Below the pieces are notes generated by a model. It searched no databases. It saw only the letters and a list, made by a program, of their open reading frames with translations, and was not told the origin of the DNA. From assembly GCA_964615375.1 (NCBI GenBank), contig CAZTOW010000012.1, positions 1 through 64,000 on the forward strand: a stretch of DNA of 64,000 nucleotides, written 5' to 3'. Position 1 is the first letter of the stretch, and each line of letters opens with the position of its first letter. Position numbers and translations under genes: made by a program. Positions 18,331 through 27,165 of this stretch are shown here, one piece after another. The DNA comes from CAZKWG01 sp964615375. Lineage in GTDB: Bacteria; Myxococcota_A; UBA796; CAZKWG01.

Positions 18331-19872
18331 TTGACGCTCTGCCTGCTCGCCGCGGTTGCCCTGGCCGGGTCCTCCACCTTGGAGCTCGAACCCGAGGATC
18401 TGGTGCGCGTGGACGTGCCGGACTACCCTGGCGCCCTGGCCACCAGCGCGCAGGGGAGCCTGCTCCTGGCCCCGCCCGAGGACGTCGCCTGGCGCCCAGA
18501 GCCCATCGGCGTGCCCGACACCTACGACGCCTGGGAGGCGAAGGAGGCCATGGACGTCGAGCCCTGGCACGAGGCCGGGGTGGACGGCAGCGGGGTCAAG
18601 GTGGCGGTCTTCGACTACCTGTGGTTCGGCAGCACGCTGGAGACCGAGGAGCTGGGCGCCTACGCCACCCACGACTGCCTGTCCCAGCGCTCCTGCGATC
18701 TGCCCTTCGACCCGGAGAGCCCGCAGTTCGGCTGGGAGGAGGGCAGCCACGGGCTCGCCTGCGCCGAGGTCATCCGCGACCTCGCCCCGGGGGTGGAGCT
18801 GCACCTGGTCCGCGTCAACGGGCTCACCAGCCTGGAGAACGGCGTGGACTGGGCGGCGCGCGAGGGCATCGACGTCATCAGCATGTCGCTCTCCTTCTTC
18901 GGGGAGAGCTTCTACGACGGGACCGGGGCGATCTCGGCGGCGGCGGAGCGCTTCTCCGCGTCGGGCGGGGTCTTCGTGACCAGCGCGGGGAACTACGCCG
19001 AGGAGCACCTGGCCGACAGCTTCCGCGACGGGGACGCGGACGGCTGGCACGAGTGGCCGAGCGGGCTCGAGACGCTGTCGGTGGAGCTCTCCGAGGGCAC
19101 GAGCTCGGTGCTGGTCCACTGGGACGAATTCGGCGACTGCGGGCAGACGGACCTGGACGTCTACGTCCTGGACAAGAACGGGGACGTGGTCGGGCGCAGC
19201 GAGAACCTGCAGGAGCCCATCGACGAGGACACGCAGGGCTGCTCGCCCACGGAGAAGGCCAGCGTCACGGCCTCCTACGACGGCTGGTACTGGATCATGG
19301 TGCGTCGGGCGGCGGGCGAGGAGGCGCCGCGCATGGCCCTCTTCGCGCGCGGGGGCGAGCTCTACAGCCCCACGCCCGAGGGCTCCATCGTGGACCCCGG
19401 CTCCAGCGCCGCGACGTTCACGGTGGGGGCGGTGCGGGCCACCGCCAGCTACCTCTCCAACGGGCCGGAGAGCTTCTCGTCCTGGGGGCCCACGCGCGGG
19501 GGGCTCAGCAAACCGGACGTCTCGGGCCCGGACGGGCTCAGCACCTCGGTCTACGGGCCCTCGGGCTTCTACGGGACCTCGGCCGCCACCCCGGCGGTGG
19601 CGGCGGCGGTGGCCCTGGTGCTGAGCGGCGATCCCTCGCTCACGCCGCAGCAGGCGGCCGAGCGCGTGCGCGCGACGGCGTGGAGCTCGGACGCGCTCTG
19701 GGCGGAGCCCGATCCGGGGCTGGGGGCCGGGCGTGCGCGCCTTCCTCCTCCCGAAACGTCTGTCGATGAGGGCGTCGGCTGCGGCGGGCGCGGCGCCCTG
19801 CTCCCGGGGCTGCTATGGTTCATGGTCGTGCGCAAGAGGCGCCTGGAGGCCCGGTGCGAGCTCCGTCCCTGA
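18331..19872 (+). CDS. Subtilisin-like serine protease with MYXO-CTERM-like tail
   Basis: This is a ~513-residue exported S8 peptidase. The triad is visible: Asp95 in VAVFDYLW, His140 in EGSHGLACAEVI, Ser417 in YGTSAATPAVAAAVAL. There is no ATG in position; TTG at 18331 follows GGGGG and gives a clean signal peptide (TLCLLAAVALAG), with GTG at 18316 as an alternative. A jelly-roll-like insert (residues ~245-345, TDLDVYVLDKNGD) interrupts the catalytic domain. The C-terminus has GVGCGGRG, a hydrophobic span and VRKRR, like the MYXO-CTERM sorting signal of Myxococcota. The 3' end overlaps the next gene by 19 bp. Confidence 0.82.
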   Translation: MTLCLLAAVALAGSSTLELEPEDLVRVDVPDYPGALATSAQGSLLLAPPEDVAWRPEPIGVPDTYDAWEAKEAMDVEPWHEAGVDGSGVKVAVFDYLWFGSTLETEELGAYATHDCLSQRSCDLPFDPESPQFGWEEGSHGLACAEVIRDLAPGVELHLVRVNGLTSLENGVDWAAREGIDVISMSLSFFGESFYDGTGAISAAAERFSASGGVFVTSAGNYAEEHLADSFRDGDADGWHEWPSGLETLSVELSEGTSSVLVHWDEFGDCGQTDLDVYVLDKNGDVVGRSENLQEPIDEDTQGCSPTEKASVTASYDGWYWIMVRRAAGEEAPRMALFARGGELYSPTPEGSIVDPGSSAATFTVGAVRATASYLSNGPESFSSWGPTRGGLSKPDVSGPDGLSTSVYGPSGFYGTSAATPAVAAAVALVLSGDPSLTPQQAAERVRATAWSSDALWAEPDPGLGAGRARLPPPETSVDEGVGCGGRGALLPGLLWFMVVRKRRLEARCELRP

Positions 19873-20861
19873 TCCCCGCTCTGTCGCTCACGGGGTGCCA
19901 CCTCTTCAGCGATGGCTATATCGAGTGTACGGCCCAGGGGCCGCAGTCGTGCTTCGAGGAAGGGGACACCGACACGGACACGGACACGGACACGGACACG
20001 GACACCGACACCGACACGGATCTCCCGGAGATGTCGCTCGGGGTCTCCCTCTCGTTTGGCGGCGAGGGGCTCTGGTGGGCGCAGAGCTGGGAGCCGCCGA
20101 GCTGGGACGGGCCGAGCATCACGCGCTCGGGCGAGAGCGGCGATCTGCTGGGGCCCGCCGACTACGACGTGGACGGCGAGGCCATCTACGTCGCCTCCTC
20201 CGACGGCAAGCTCTACCGGCTGCGCGGCGCCACCTCCAGCAGCCCCACCCAGACTTTCGCGCTGGGCGACGATGTGGTCCACGATCTGGCGGTGCAGGAG
20301 GGGGTGGCCTGGCTGGCCGGCTCCAGCACGCTCTACCGCCTGGATCCGACCAGCGGCTCGGGCGTGGAGAGCGTGGCGCTGGTGACCGAGGGGGGCGAGA
20401 GCCTCTCGGTCTCCTCGCTGGGCGCGGTGGAGTCGCGGAGCGGCGGCGTGCTGATCGTCAGCACGGACGCGACGGGCAACCAGGATCTGCTCTTCCTCGA
20501 GCCGGGATCGAGCGCGACGCGGAGCTTCACGACGGTCCTGGTGGACGACTTCCTCAGCGCGGGCGCGCTGGATGTGGCCGACGTCTTCTTCGGAGAGGAC
20601 GACAGCCCCTGGATCTGCGACGTCTCGGGCGTGATCTACCAGGTCTCCGAGCTCGCCGAGGGCAACTCCGACACGGCCCTCCGCCCGAACCGCGACGAAG
20701 ACTCCGATGTGCTGACCTGCGGCTGGGACGATAGTCTTCAGATGTTCGTCTTCGTCTCGGAGGGAGGCGGCGTCTTCGGCGTGGACAGCGACGGGGAGCT
20801 GACCTCGCTGCTGGAGCCGGAGGCGCAGGGCTACGAGATTCATGGCGCCGGGCTGTTCTGA
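19854..20861 (+). CDS. DT-repeat lipoprotein, hypothetical
   Basis: This 335-residue lipoprotein starts at GTG 19854 with GGAGG four bases upstream; the signal ends in LSLTGC. A (Asp-Thr)n tract follows (19965..20021), then a ~280-residue beta-rich region with motifs such as DVDGEAIYVASSDGKLYRL and DVSGVIYQVSELAEG, suggesting a propeller. It overlaps the subtilase gene, so the two may be co-expressed. No enzymatic motif is visible. Confidence 0.75.
   Translation: MRAPSLIPALSLTGCHLFSDGYIECTAQGPQSCFEEGDTDTDTDTDTDTDTDTDTDLPEMSLGVSLSFGGEGLWWAQSWEPPSWDGPSITRSGESGDLLGPADYDVDGEAIYVASSDGKLYRLRGATSSSPTQTFALGDDVVHDLAVQEGVAWLAGSSTLYRLDPTSGSGVESVALVTEGGESLSVSSLGAVESRSGGVLIVSTDATGNQDLLFLEPGSSATRSFTTVLVDDFLSAGALDVADVFFGEDDSPWICDVSGVIYQVSELAEGNSDTALRPNRDEDSDVLTCGWDDSLQMFVFVSEGGGVFGVDSDGELTSLLEPEAQGYEIHGAGLF
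19965..20021 (+). repeat. GACACS hexamer tract encoding (Asp-Thr)n
   Basis: About nine 6-bp units code an acidic, possibly O-modified linker just after the lipid anchor of the host gene, in the same position as the Glu-Gly tract at 8852..8929 in another lipoprotein. Confidence 0.9.
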
Positions 20862-20903
20862 GACCCGGGCGCGCGGGTAAACTTCGAGCGAGGAGATTCC
20901 AGG

Positions 20904-23234
20904 ATGCGCGCTTCCGCTCTGCTGCTTGTCCTGCTGGTCGGCTGCCCGGCTCCCACCACGGAGGTCGAGCCCGTGATGAAGGCCGTCGAGGATCTCGACC
21001 AGATCGTCGACGTCGAGGTCGTGGACGCGCTGGGCGTGGGCACCGTCGAGGTCCCCGTCCGGCTGGTCAACGACTATGGGGCCGCCATCCCGGGGGGGAA
21101 CGTGACCGTCAGCGTGGAGGGCGAGACCGCCGCGCTGGCCGCCACCTCCATCGTGGTGGACGAGGGCGGCTACGGGGTGGCCGAGGTCGCCGTGGACGGC
21201 TCGGAGGCGTTCACGCTCACGGTGGTGAGCACGGACGTCGGCGTGAGCGGCGGCGCCTCCGGGCAGGGCTTCGGGGTGGCCGGCGCCGCGCCCGACCTGG
21301 CCATCGACGCTGGGCTCGCGCTCTCCGACGACATCCACAACCCGGACTTCTTCGCCCGGGGCTCGCGGGGCTTCGCCGTGGCGAAGGACAACCTGGTCTG
21401 GTACGTGCCGGCCAGCTCGGGCACGCCGGCCCACCAGGTCGCGGCCTTCCCCTTCTCCATCGAGGGGATGTGGGCCTGCAACCTGGACACGGACGGGGTG
21501 CTGGACCTGGCGCTCTGGGGGGAGGACCAGGCGGTCTTCCTGCGCGGGCGCGCCGCGGGCGGCTACAGCTGGGGCGGGGCCTGGCAGGCGGACGCGGGCG
21601 ACGTGGTCGGCGTGGGCGTGGACGACCTGGACGGCGACCGGCTGCCCGACGTGGCGATCGGCATGAGCTCCAGCGAGTCGGGCTCGGTGCAGATCCTCAC
21701 GGGTGATGGGGCCTGGGGCTTCGAGCCCACCGACAGCCTGGACCTGAACTTCGAGATCATGGGCCTGGCCGCGGCGGACGAGGGGGACGACGGCACGGCG
21801 GAGGTCACCGTGCTGGCTACCTCCACCGGCTACCTGCGCCGCTACACGCAGTCCGAGGACGGCTGGATCGGCGCCACCGCGCCGGAGCTCGGGGAGGGCT
21901 TCCTCGACGAGTTCGCCGGGGCCACGGGCGCGGTGCTCATGCCGGCGGTGGACCTGAACGCCAACGGCGAGGAGGACTACATCCTCGTCGCCCCCACCGG
22001 GACCTCGCAGACCATCAAGTTCCTCACCATCGAGGACGAGGTCACCTACTTCACCCTGGAGTACAGCCAGGCCAACCCGACCACCGGCGACCTGGACCCG
22101 GGCTCGCCCGACGAGCTGGTGGTGCTGGACGCCGAGGGCGGCAACGTGCTGGCCTTCCAGGGAGAAGGCTCGGATCCGCAGTACCGCTCGCGCTCGATCT
22201 CGCTGGGCGACGTGCCCGCGCCCATCGCGCTGGTGGACGCGGACCAGGACGGCACCCTGGACGTCGGCGTGGCCACGGACATGGTCGCGCTCTACCGCGG
22301 GCAGGCCACGGAGGGGGTCTGGGACAACCAGGATCTGACCTGGCGCGCCTACGACGCCGACCTGAGCGGGCCGGTGGTGTACGGGGACTTCGACGGCGAC
22401 GGGCTGGTGGACTTCGCCAGCCTGACGGACGAGTCGGGCACGGCCACCCTGGAGCTCTGGTTCTTCTCGGTCGCGACGGGCGAGATCAAGCTGGTCAGCG
22501 GCGACGATCTGGACCTGGACGAGCTGGAGGGCAAGAGCCTGGCGGTGTGCCAGGAGGGCGACGACTTCATCTTCTACGCCGTCGTCAGCTCCGGCAGCAC
22601 GGACATGCTGAACCGCCTGCGCTACGAGCCGGGCACCAGCACGCTCTCGCTGGAGGCCAGCGCCATGGTGTCCGGCGATCACGTCGGCTGCGGCGACTTC
22701 GGCTCGGGCGAGGTGGCGGTGGCCAACAGCGCGGGCGCCTGGCAGGCCTACAGCTACAGCGAGGCCAGCGGGCTGACCGCCAGCACGGAGTCCGGCTCGC
22801 TGGGCTCGGTGTACGCGGCCACGGCGGCGGACACCGACGGCGACGGGATCGCCGAGATGGTGGGGTGCTCGGACAGCGGCTGCTCCATCGTGGCCGGCGA
22901 CATCGACGGGGACGGCGCGGACGAGGTCGTGACCGGCGGCAGCGCGCTGGGCTACGAGGACGACGGCAGCAGCAGCACGCTCGGCCTGGGCGGCGCGGTC
23001 TCGCTGGTGGACACCGACGGGGACGGGCACCTGGACGTGGTCTCGGTGGACGCCGAGGAGGGCCGGATCTACTTGCTGCGTGGCCTGGTGGGCGGGCTCG
23101 CCCCCGCGGTGCTGATGCACACGGAGCGCGAGATCGAGGGCACCGGCACGCTGGGCGACGTCAACGGCGACGGGACACCTGAGCTGGTGGTCGGCGGGAC
23201 CGGCGGCTCCATCCTCCACACGGACGCGGACTGA
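20904..23234 (+). CDS. FG-GAP/VCBS-repeat lipoprotein
   Basis: This 776-residue lipoprotein (MRASALLLVLLVGC) begins with a ~100-residue Ig-like domain (VEVPVRLVNDYGAAIPGGNVTVSVEG). It continues with a long propeller built from FG-GAP/VCBS repeats holding DxDxDG calcium loops: DLDGDRLPDVAIG, DADQDGTLDVGVA, DFDGDGLVDFAS, DTDGDGIAEMVG, DIDGDGADEVVTG, DTDGDGHLDVVS and DVNGDGTPELVVGG. This architecture is common in integrin-alpha-like surface proteins. AGGAG supports the start. It lies 42 bp after the DT-repeat gene. Probably an outer-membrane or surface adhesin; ligand unknown. Confidence 0.88.
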   Translation: MRASALLLVLLVGCPAPTTEVEPVMKAVEDLDQIVDVEVVDALGVGTVEVPVRLVNDYGAAIPGGNVTVSVEGETAALAATSIVVDEGGYGVAEVAVDGSEAFTLTVVSTDVGVSGGASGQGFGVAGAAPDLAIDAGLALSDDIHNPDFFARGSRGFAVAKDNLVWYVPASSGTPAHQVAAFPFSIEGMWACNLDTDGVLDLALWGEDQAVFLRGRAAGGYSWGGAWQADAGDVVGVGVDDLDGDRLPDVAIGMSSSESGSVQILTGDGAWGFEPTDSLDLNFEIMGLAAADEGDDGTAEVTVLATSTGYLRRYTQSEDGWIGATAPELGEGFLDEFAGATGAVLMPAVDLNANGEEDYILVAPTGTSQTIKFLTIEDEVTYFTLEYSQANPTTGDLDPGSPDELVVLDAEGGNVLAFQGEGSDPQYRSRSISLGDVPAPIALVDADQDGTLDVGVATDMVALYRGQATEGVWDNQDLTWRAYDADLSGPVVYGDFDGDGLVDFASLTDESGTATLELWFFSVATGEIKLVSGDDLDLDELEGKSLAVCQEGDDFIFYAVVSSGSTDMLNRLRYEPGTSTLSLEASAMVSGDHVGCGDFGSGEVAVANSAGAWQAYSYSEASGLTASTESGSLGSVYAATAADTDGDGIAEMVGCSDSGCSIVAGDIDGDGADEVVTGGSALGYEDDGSSSTLGLGGAVSLVDTDGDGHLDVVSVDAEEGRIYLLRGLVGGLAPAVLMHTEREIEGTGTLGDVNGDGTPELVVGGTGGSILHTDAD

Positions 23235-23256
23235 GCGCGCGGGAGGGAGGTCAGCC

Positions 23257-24249
23257 GTGCGGATCTTCGTGACCGGGGCCGCGGGCCGCCTGGGCCTCCC
23301 GCTGGTGCGCGCGCTGGTGGGCTCGGGCGCGGAGGTGGTCGGGCTCGCCAGCACGAAAGAGAAAGCCGCCGAGCTGGAGAAGCTCGGGGCCAGGGCCCTG
23401 GTGGGCCGGCTCGACCGACAGGACGTGCTGGTCCAGGGGCTCCGCGGAGCGCGCCGGGTCTACCACCTGGCGGGCGGGGTGCGCGGGGCCGGCGCGGACA
23501 CCGCCGAGGTCATCAACCACCAGGGCACCCGCCACCTCTGCGACGCGCTGCGTTCGGTGGGGCACCGCGAGCTGGACGCGCTGGTGTTCACGAGCTCGGT
23601 GTCGGTCTATGGGGATCGCGCGGGGCTGTGGGTGGACGAGTCGATGCCGCCCTACCCCCAGACACTCTACGCGGAGAGCAAGGTGGCGGCCGAGCGGCTG
23701 CTGCTGCAGCTCGCCCGCGAGGAGGGGCTTCCCGCCCGGATCGTCCGGGTGGGCGCCGTCTACGGGCCGGGCTTCGGCGTGACCATGGACGCCGCCATCC
23801 GCGCCGGGCGCTGCTGGCTGCCGGGGGAGGGTCGGAACTACGTCCCCTCCTTGCACTGCGACGACGCCGTGGCTGGGCTGCTGTGCGTGGCCGATCGCGG
23901 CGCTGACGGCGAGATCTACAACCTCTCCGATCCGAACCCCGTGATCCAGCGGGAGTTCTACGCGGAGGTCGCGCGCCTGGTGGGCGGGCGCCCCCCGCGC
24001 TTCTGGTCCACCTGGATCCCCAGCTACGCCCAGCAGTGGGTGGCCAGCCGCGGCGAGGCCCTGCAGGCCCGGCTGGGGCGGCGACCCCGGCTGACCCCGG
24101 ACACGCTCAAGCTCTACACCGCCTCCGTGCGGATGAAGGTGGAGCGGCTGGAGAAGCAGCTCGGATTCACCTGGAAGTACCCGACGCACACGCTCGGGCT
24201 CGGCGCCACCTTCGCCCCCACAGGCGCGGCAGGGTCGGGCTATCCTTGA
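23257..24249 (+). CDS. NAD-dependent epimerase/3-beta-HSD-like extended SDR
   Basis: This 330-residue protein begins VRIFVTGAAGRLGLPLV (GxxGxxG), with GTG start and GGGAGGGAGG upstream. VFTSSVSVYGDRAGLW and YAESKVAAERLL provide the catalytic Ser/Tyr/Lys. VRVGAVYGPGFG is the family YGP segment. It resembles NAD-dependent sterol or sugar-nucleotide reductases. It follows the FG-GAP gene by 22 bp. Confidence 0.85.
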   Translation: MRIFVTGAAGRLGLPLVRALVGSGAEVVGLASTKEKAAELEKLGARALVGRLDRQDVLVQGLRGARRVYHLAGGVRGAGADTAEVINHQGTRHLCDALRSVGHRELDALVFTSSVSVYGDRAGLWVDESMPPYPQTLYAESKVAAERLLLQLAREEGLPARIVRVGAVYGPGFGVTMDAAIRAGRCWLPGEGRNYVPSLHCDDAVAGLLCVADRGADGEIYNLSDPNPVIQREFYAEVARLVGGRPPRFWSTWIPSYAQQWVASRGEALQARLGRRPRLTPDTLKLYTASVRMKVERLEKQLGFTWKYPTHTLGLGATFAPTGAAGSGYP

Positions 24250-24308
24250 CCTCTGACGGTGGATGCCGTATAGAACGCTCTCAACCTCTCCCGACTCCTG
24301 GAGCCCGC

Positions 24309-25592
24309 ATGCGCCCGATGCTCGCCCTTCTTCTGGCGGGTTGCAACCCCCACGACGCGGAGGTCACCGGGACCTGGACCGTGTGGCTGGCGGCCAACTC
24401 GTCGGAGACCGTGGACGCCGAGATCGTGGACCTCTCGAGCGCCTCGCGGGTCGACTGCGCGTATGACGAGGACGATCCGCGCTCCATCGGCAACAGCGAC
24501 GGCGCGCCCTCCTGCGACGCGGTGGAGGATCTGGGCTGGCAGACCTGGCTTCAGGACGACGGCTTCTACTCGCTGAGCGACAGCCTGGAGCCCTGGCGCA
24601 CCGACGCCATCATCAACGGCGAGGGCGACTTCCAGCTCACGGTCCACCACAAGCTGGGCAACGGCGAGGACTTCCGCTTCGCCTTCTCCATCGACCCCGA
24701 CTTCGCGCCCTCGAACTGCACCTCCGACGGCGACGGCAACCTGAAGCTGGAGTACGAGGACGGGTCGAGCTGGCTGGACAAGTGGTCGGAGGACGAGGAC
24801 GGCTACACGATCTACTATCTGAACGCCGGGGCCTATCAGTACGACCCGAACAACACCTCGAACTACTGGTCCTTCGACTCGGACTGGCTGTCGGGCATCG
24901 GCGTCGCCAAGTGGAGCGACGACGACTTCTACTCCTACGGCGTGGATTACAGCTGGTTCGACCCGGACTATCCGGTCTACGTCTACTGCGAGGACGCCCG
25001 CTCCGGCGACGTGCTGCTGGACGAGTGCATCGAGTACGACGAGATCGACGCCCGCGTCCAGGAGCTCGCCGACGGCGGCGCGCGCACCAGCGAGTGCCCG
25101 TCCTCGGCCGACAGCTACAACCTGCGCCTGTTCTACCGCAGCGGCTACCACAGCACCTACTGTGAGAACACGCTGGGCGGCGAGGGGACCGAGAACTACC
25201 AGCAGGCCGTCATCGAGAAGCTGGAGGAGCGCACGGCGGTCTGGGCGGAGGAGATGACGCAGGTCTACGGGGCCGACGCCTTCGAGTTCCGCATCGAGGA
25301 CAACGCCTGGCGTGAGGCCGACTCCACCGACCAGGGCCTGGACGGCTGGGTGGACGTGCACACCTCCTGGGTCCGCATCAAGGATCCGAGCCAGCTGAAG
25401 GTGGACGGGACCCCCGAGGGCGACTTCCAGATCTACTTCTACGGCGCCGAGGCGAACTCGCACCTCCTGGTGCGCGGCAGCTTCAAGGCGGAGAAGGTCC
25501 GGGAGGACAAGTGGGCCTACGAGGACCTCGACGCCGTCAAGCGCGAGGAGAACGGCACGGAGTACTGCGGCGGCGCGACGCTGGAGCCTTGA
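24309..25592 (+). CDS. Hypothetical acidic lipoprotein
   Basis: This 427-residue lipoprotein (MRPMLALLLAGC, Cys at 12) is rich in Asp, Tyr and Trp and has several Cys. A possible lipocalin-like start, TGTWTVWLA, follows the anchor. The C-terminal third (TDQGLDGWVDVHTSWVRIKD...) appears beta-rich. I do not recognise the family. The ATG is preceded by GGAG. No operon partner is obvious: the upstream epimerase ends 59 bp away and the downstream gene is convergent. Confidence 0.65.
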   Translation: MRPMLALLLAGCNPHDAEVTGTWTVWLAANSSETVDAEIVDLSSASRVDCAYDEDDPRSIGNSDGAPSCDAVEDLGWQTWLQDDGFYSLSDSLEPWRTDAIINGEGDFQLTVHHKLGNGEDFRFAFSIDPDFAPSNCTSDGDGNLKLEYEDGSSWLDKWSEDEDGYTIYYLNAGAYQYDPNNTSNYWSFDSDWLSGIGVAKWSDDDFYSYGVDYSWFDPDYPVYVYCEDARSGDVLLDECIEYDEIDARVQELADGGARTSECPSSADSYNLRLFYRSGYHSTYCENTLGGEGTENYQQAVIEKLEERTAVWAEEMTQVYGADAFEFRIEDNAWREADSTDQGLDGWVDVHTSWVRIKDPSQLKVDGTPEGDFQIYFYGAEANSHLLVRGSFKAEKVREDKWAYEDLDAVKREENGTEYCGGATLEP

Positions 25593-25775
25593 GCTGCAAC
25601 TGAATTCCGTTGTCAATTTCGAGGGCCGGGGATAGCTTCTCCCCGTCCACGCCTCCGTGTGTGGCCCTACGGCTGGGACCTCCTGCCCGGGACCGTGTGC
25701 ACCCCCCCCAGCACGCGGCGGTTACAGGAGGCCCGGCCATTTCTTTTTCTGGCGACCCCTCTCCGGGGCGCCCGA
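25593..25775. other. Non-coding gap between convergent genes
   Basis: No gene is recognised in this ~180-bp stretch. It has an AT-richer start and G/C runs but no clear hairpin-plus-T-run terminator. Confidence 0.4.
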
Positions 25776-26327
25776 TCAGCGGATGCGCCGGCTGACCTCT
25801 CGGAAGAGCGGGGTCCCGGCGGATCCGATGAGCTCGAACAGGGCGGCCTCGGTGGTGACGACGCGCGCCCCGTCGGCGCGGGCGCGCTCCACCCCCAGGC
25901 TCCAGTCCAGGGGGCGGCGCGAGAGGCAGGCGTCGGCCACCAGCCACACGGCGTAGCCCGCCTCCAGGAGATCGCGGCAGGTCTGGGCCACGCAGATGTG
26001 GGTCTCCATGCCGCTCAGGATCACGGAGGCCCCCGGGTCGGGCCGGGCCGCCGCCAGGCGCTCCCCGAAGCCGCTCGCGCCCAGCGCCGAGAAGCTCAGC
26101 TTCTCCGCCGTGTCCGGGACCGCGAGGTCCGGCAGCGTGGGGCCCAGACCCTTGGGGTACTGCTCGGTGGCCAGGGTGGGGAGGGACAGCTCGCCCGCCA
26201 GCCAGCGGAGGTTCGCCGCGCGGGCGCGGGCCAGGTCGCGCTCGCCCTCGGGCATGGCGGTGAACAGGCGCTCCTGCCAGTCCACGAGGAGGAGGATCGC
26301 GCGGTCGGGATCGAGTCGAGCGGGCAT
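25776..26327 (-). CDS. Isochorismatase-family cysteine hydrolase
   Basis: This 183-residue protein carries the Asp-Lys-Cys triad of the family: Asp in LLVDWQERL, Lys in TAEKLSFSAL, and Cys in SGMETHICVAQT after the conserved cis-peptide region. Its length is typical of YcaC/nicotinamidase-like hydrolases. The substrate is unknown. The gene diverges from the lipoprotein-MurJ operon. Confidence 0.88.
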   Translation of the reverse strand: MPARLDPDRAILLLVDWQERLFTAMPEGERDLARARAANLRWLAGELSLPTLATEQYPKGLGPTLPDLAVPDTAEKLSFSALGASGFGERLAAARPDPGASVILSGMETHICVAQTCRDLLEAGYAVWLVADACLSRRPLDWSLGVERARADGARVVTTEAALFELIGSAGTPLFREVSRRIR

Positions 26328-26370
26328 GAGAGCTCTTGGCAGCCGCGAGGGCCCGGTTTACGGGGAGGGG

Positions 26371-27165
26371 ATGTGGCTCCTCCTCCTCGGCGTCTTCAGC
26401 TGCAGCCCCTCTAACGAGGGCGTGCCCCCCGCGCAGGCGCCGCCCGCCGTGGAGCAGGCGCCTCCCCAGGCCGAGGTCGTCGAGCCGAAGGCGGCCACGG
26501 GCGAGGCGGCCACCGTGGACCTCACGCTGGGGGAGGGCTGGGGGGCCGTGTTCTGGCGCGACGGGGTGGCCTCGCGCTCGGGCGGCGGGGACGGGCTGCT
26601 GGGCCCGGCCGGCGCGGGCTCGGCGAAGCTCACGGGGGCGAGCGGGCCCTGCGGCGCGGTGTTGGAGGGGGCCCCCGCGCGCGCGGCCGTGGCGCTGCCC
26701 GCGGGGAAGACCCCGCCGACCCTGCCAGAGTCCCCGGCCACGCGCGCCGATCTGGTGGAGCGCGCCGCCTGGCGCCTGGACGAGGTGCTGCCGCCGCGCG
26801 ACCGCTTCTCCCCGGCCATCGAGTCGCCCGACCCGGCCCTGCAGCGCGGCGTGCGCGTGGCGAGCGTGGCCAAGACCCGGCGGACCGGCGCGCCCCCGGT
26901 GCTGCTGAGCTCGGGCGCGCGGGACTGCGTGGGCGTGGTGGCGGCGCTGGACCAGGAGGCCTCCAAGACCCTCTCCTGGGACCAGATCCCCGAGCTCTGC
27001 GAGCCGCTCTCCCTGCTGCCCGCCGCCGACCTGGACGGGGACGGGGCGCGGGAGGTGGTGGGCTACAGCGAGGCCCGGGTCATGCTCTGGCGCATCGAGG
27101 AGAAGCCCGGCGTGTTCCGCCTGATCCGCGCGGGTGACTGGCGCTGTGAGGACAGCGCGAAGTGA
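26371..27165 (+). CDS. Hypothetical lipoprotein upstream of murJ
   Basis: This 264-residue lipoprotein (MWLLLLGVFSC) has a Pro/Ala/Val/Glu-rich linker and a C-terminal FG-GAP-like half-motif (DLDGDGAREVVGYSE). GGGGAGGGG immediately precedes the ATG. Its stop overlaps the murJ GTG by 4 bp, implying coupled translation. No known family is recognised. Confidence 0.7.
   Translation: MWLLLLGVFSCSPSNEGVPPAQAPPAVEQAPPQAEVVEPKAATGEAATVDLTLGEGWGAVFWRDGVASRSGGGDGLLGPAGAGSAKLTGASGPCGAVLEGAPARAAVALPAGKTPPTLPESPATRADLVERAAWRLDEVLPPRDRFSPAIESPDPALQRGVRVASVAKTRRTGAPPVLLSSGARDCVGVVAALDQEASKTLSWDQIPELCEPLSLLPAADLDGDGAREVVGYSEARVMLWRIEEKPGVFRLIRAGDWRCEDSAK

Noticed and set aside
19569..23354. A minus-strand open frame of ~1260 codons across the subtilase end and the lipoprotein genes
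   Set aside because: Long antisense frames are expected at this G+C content; it spans several real genes and has no recognisable domain.
25590..25640. A possible third copy of the MITE-like element (GCTGCAA followed by AT-rich bases)
   Set aside because: Only a short stretch resembles the element and neither the terminal repeat nor the hairpins are present.
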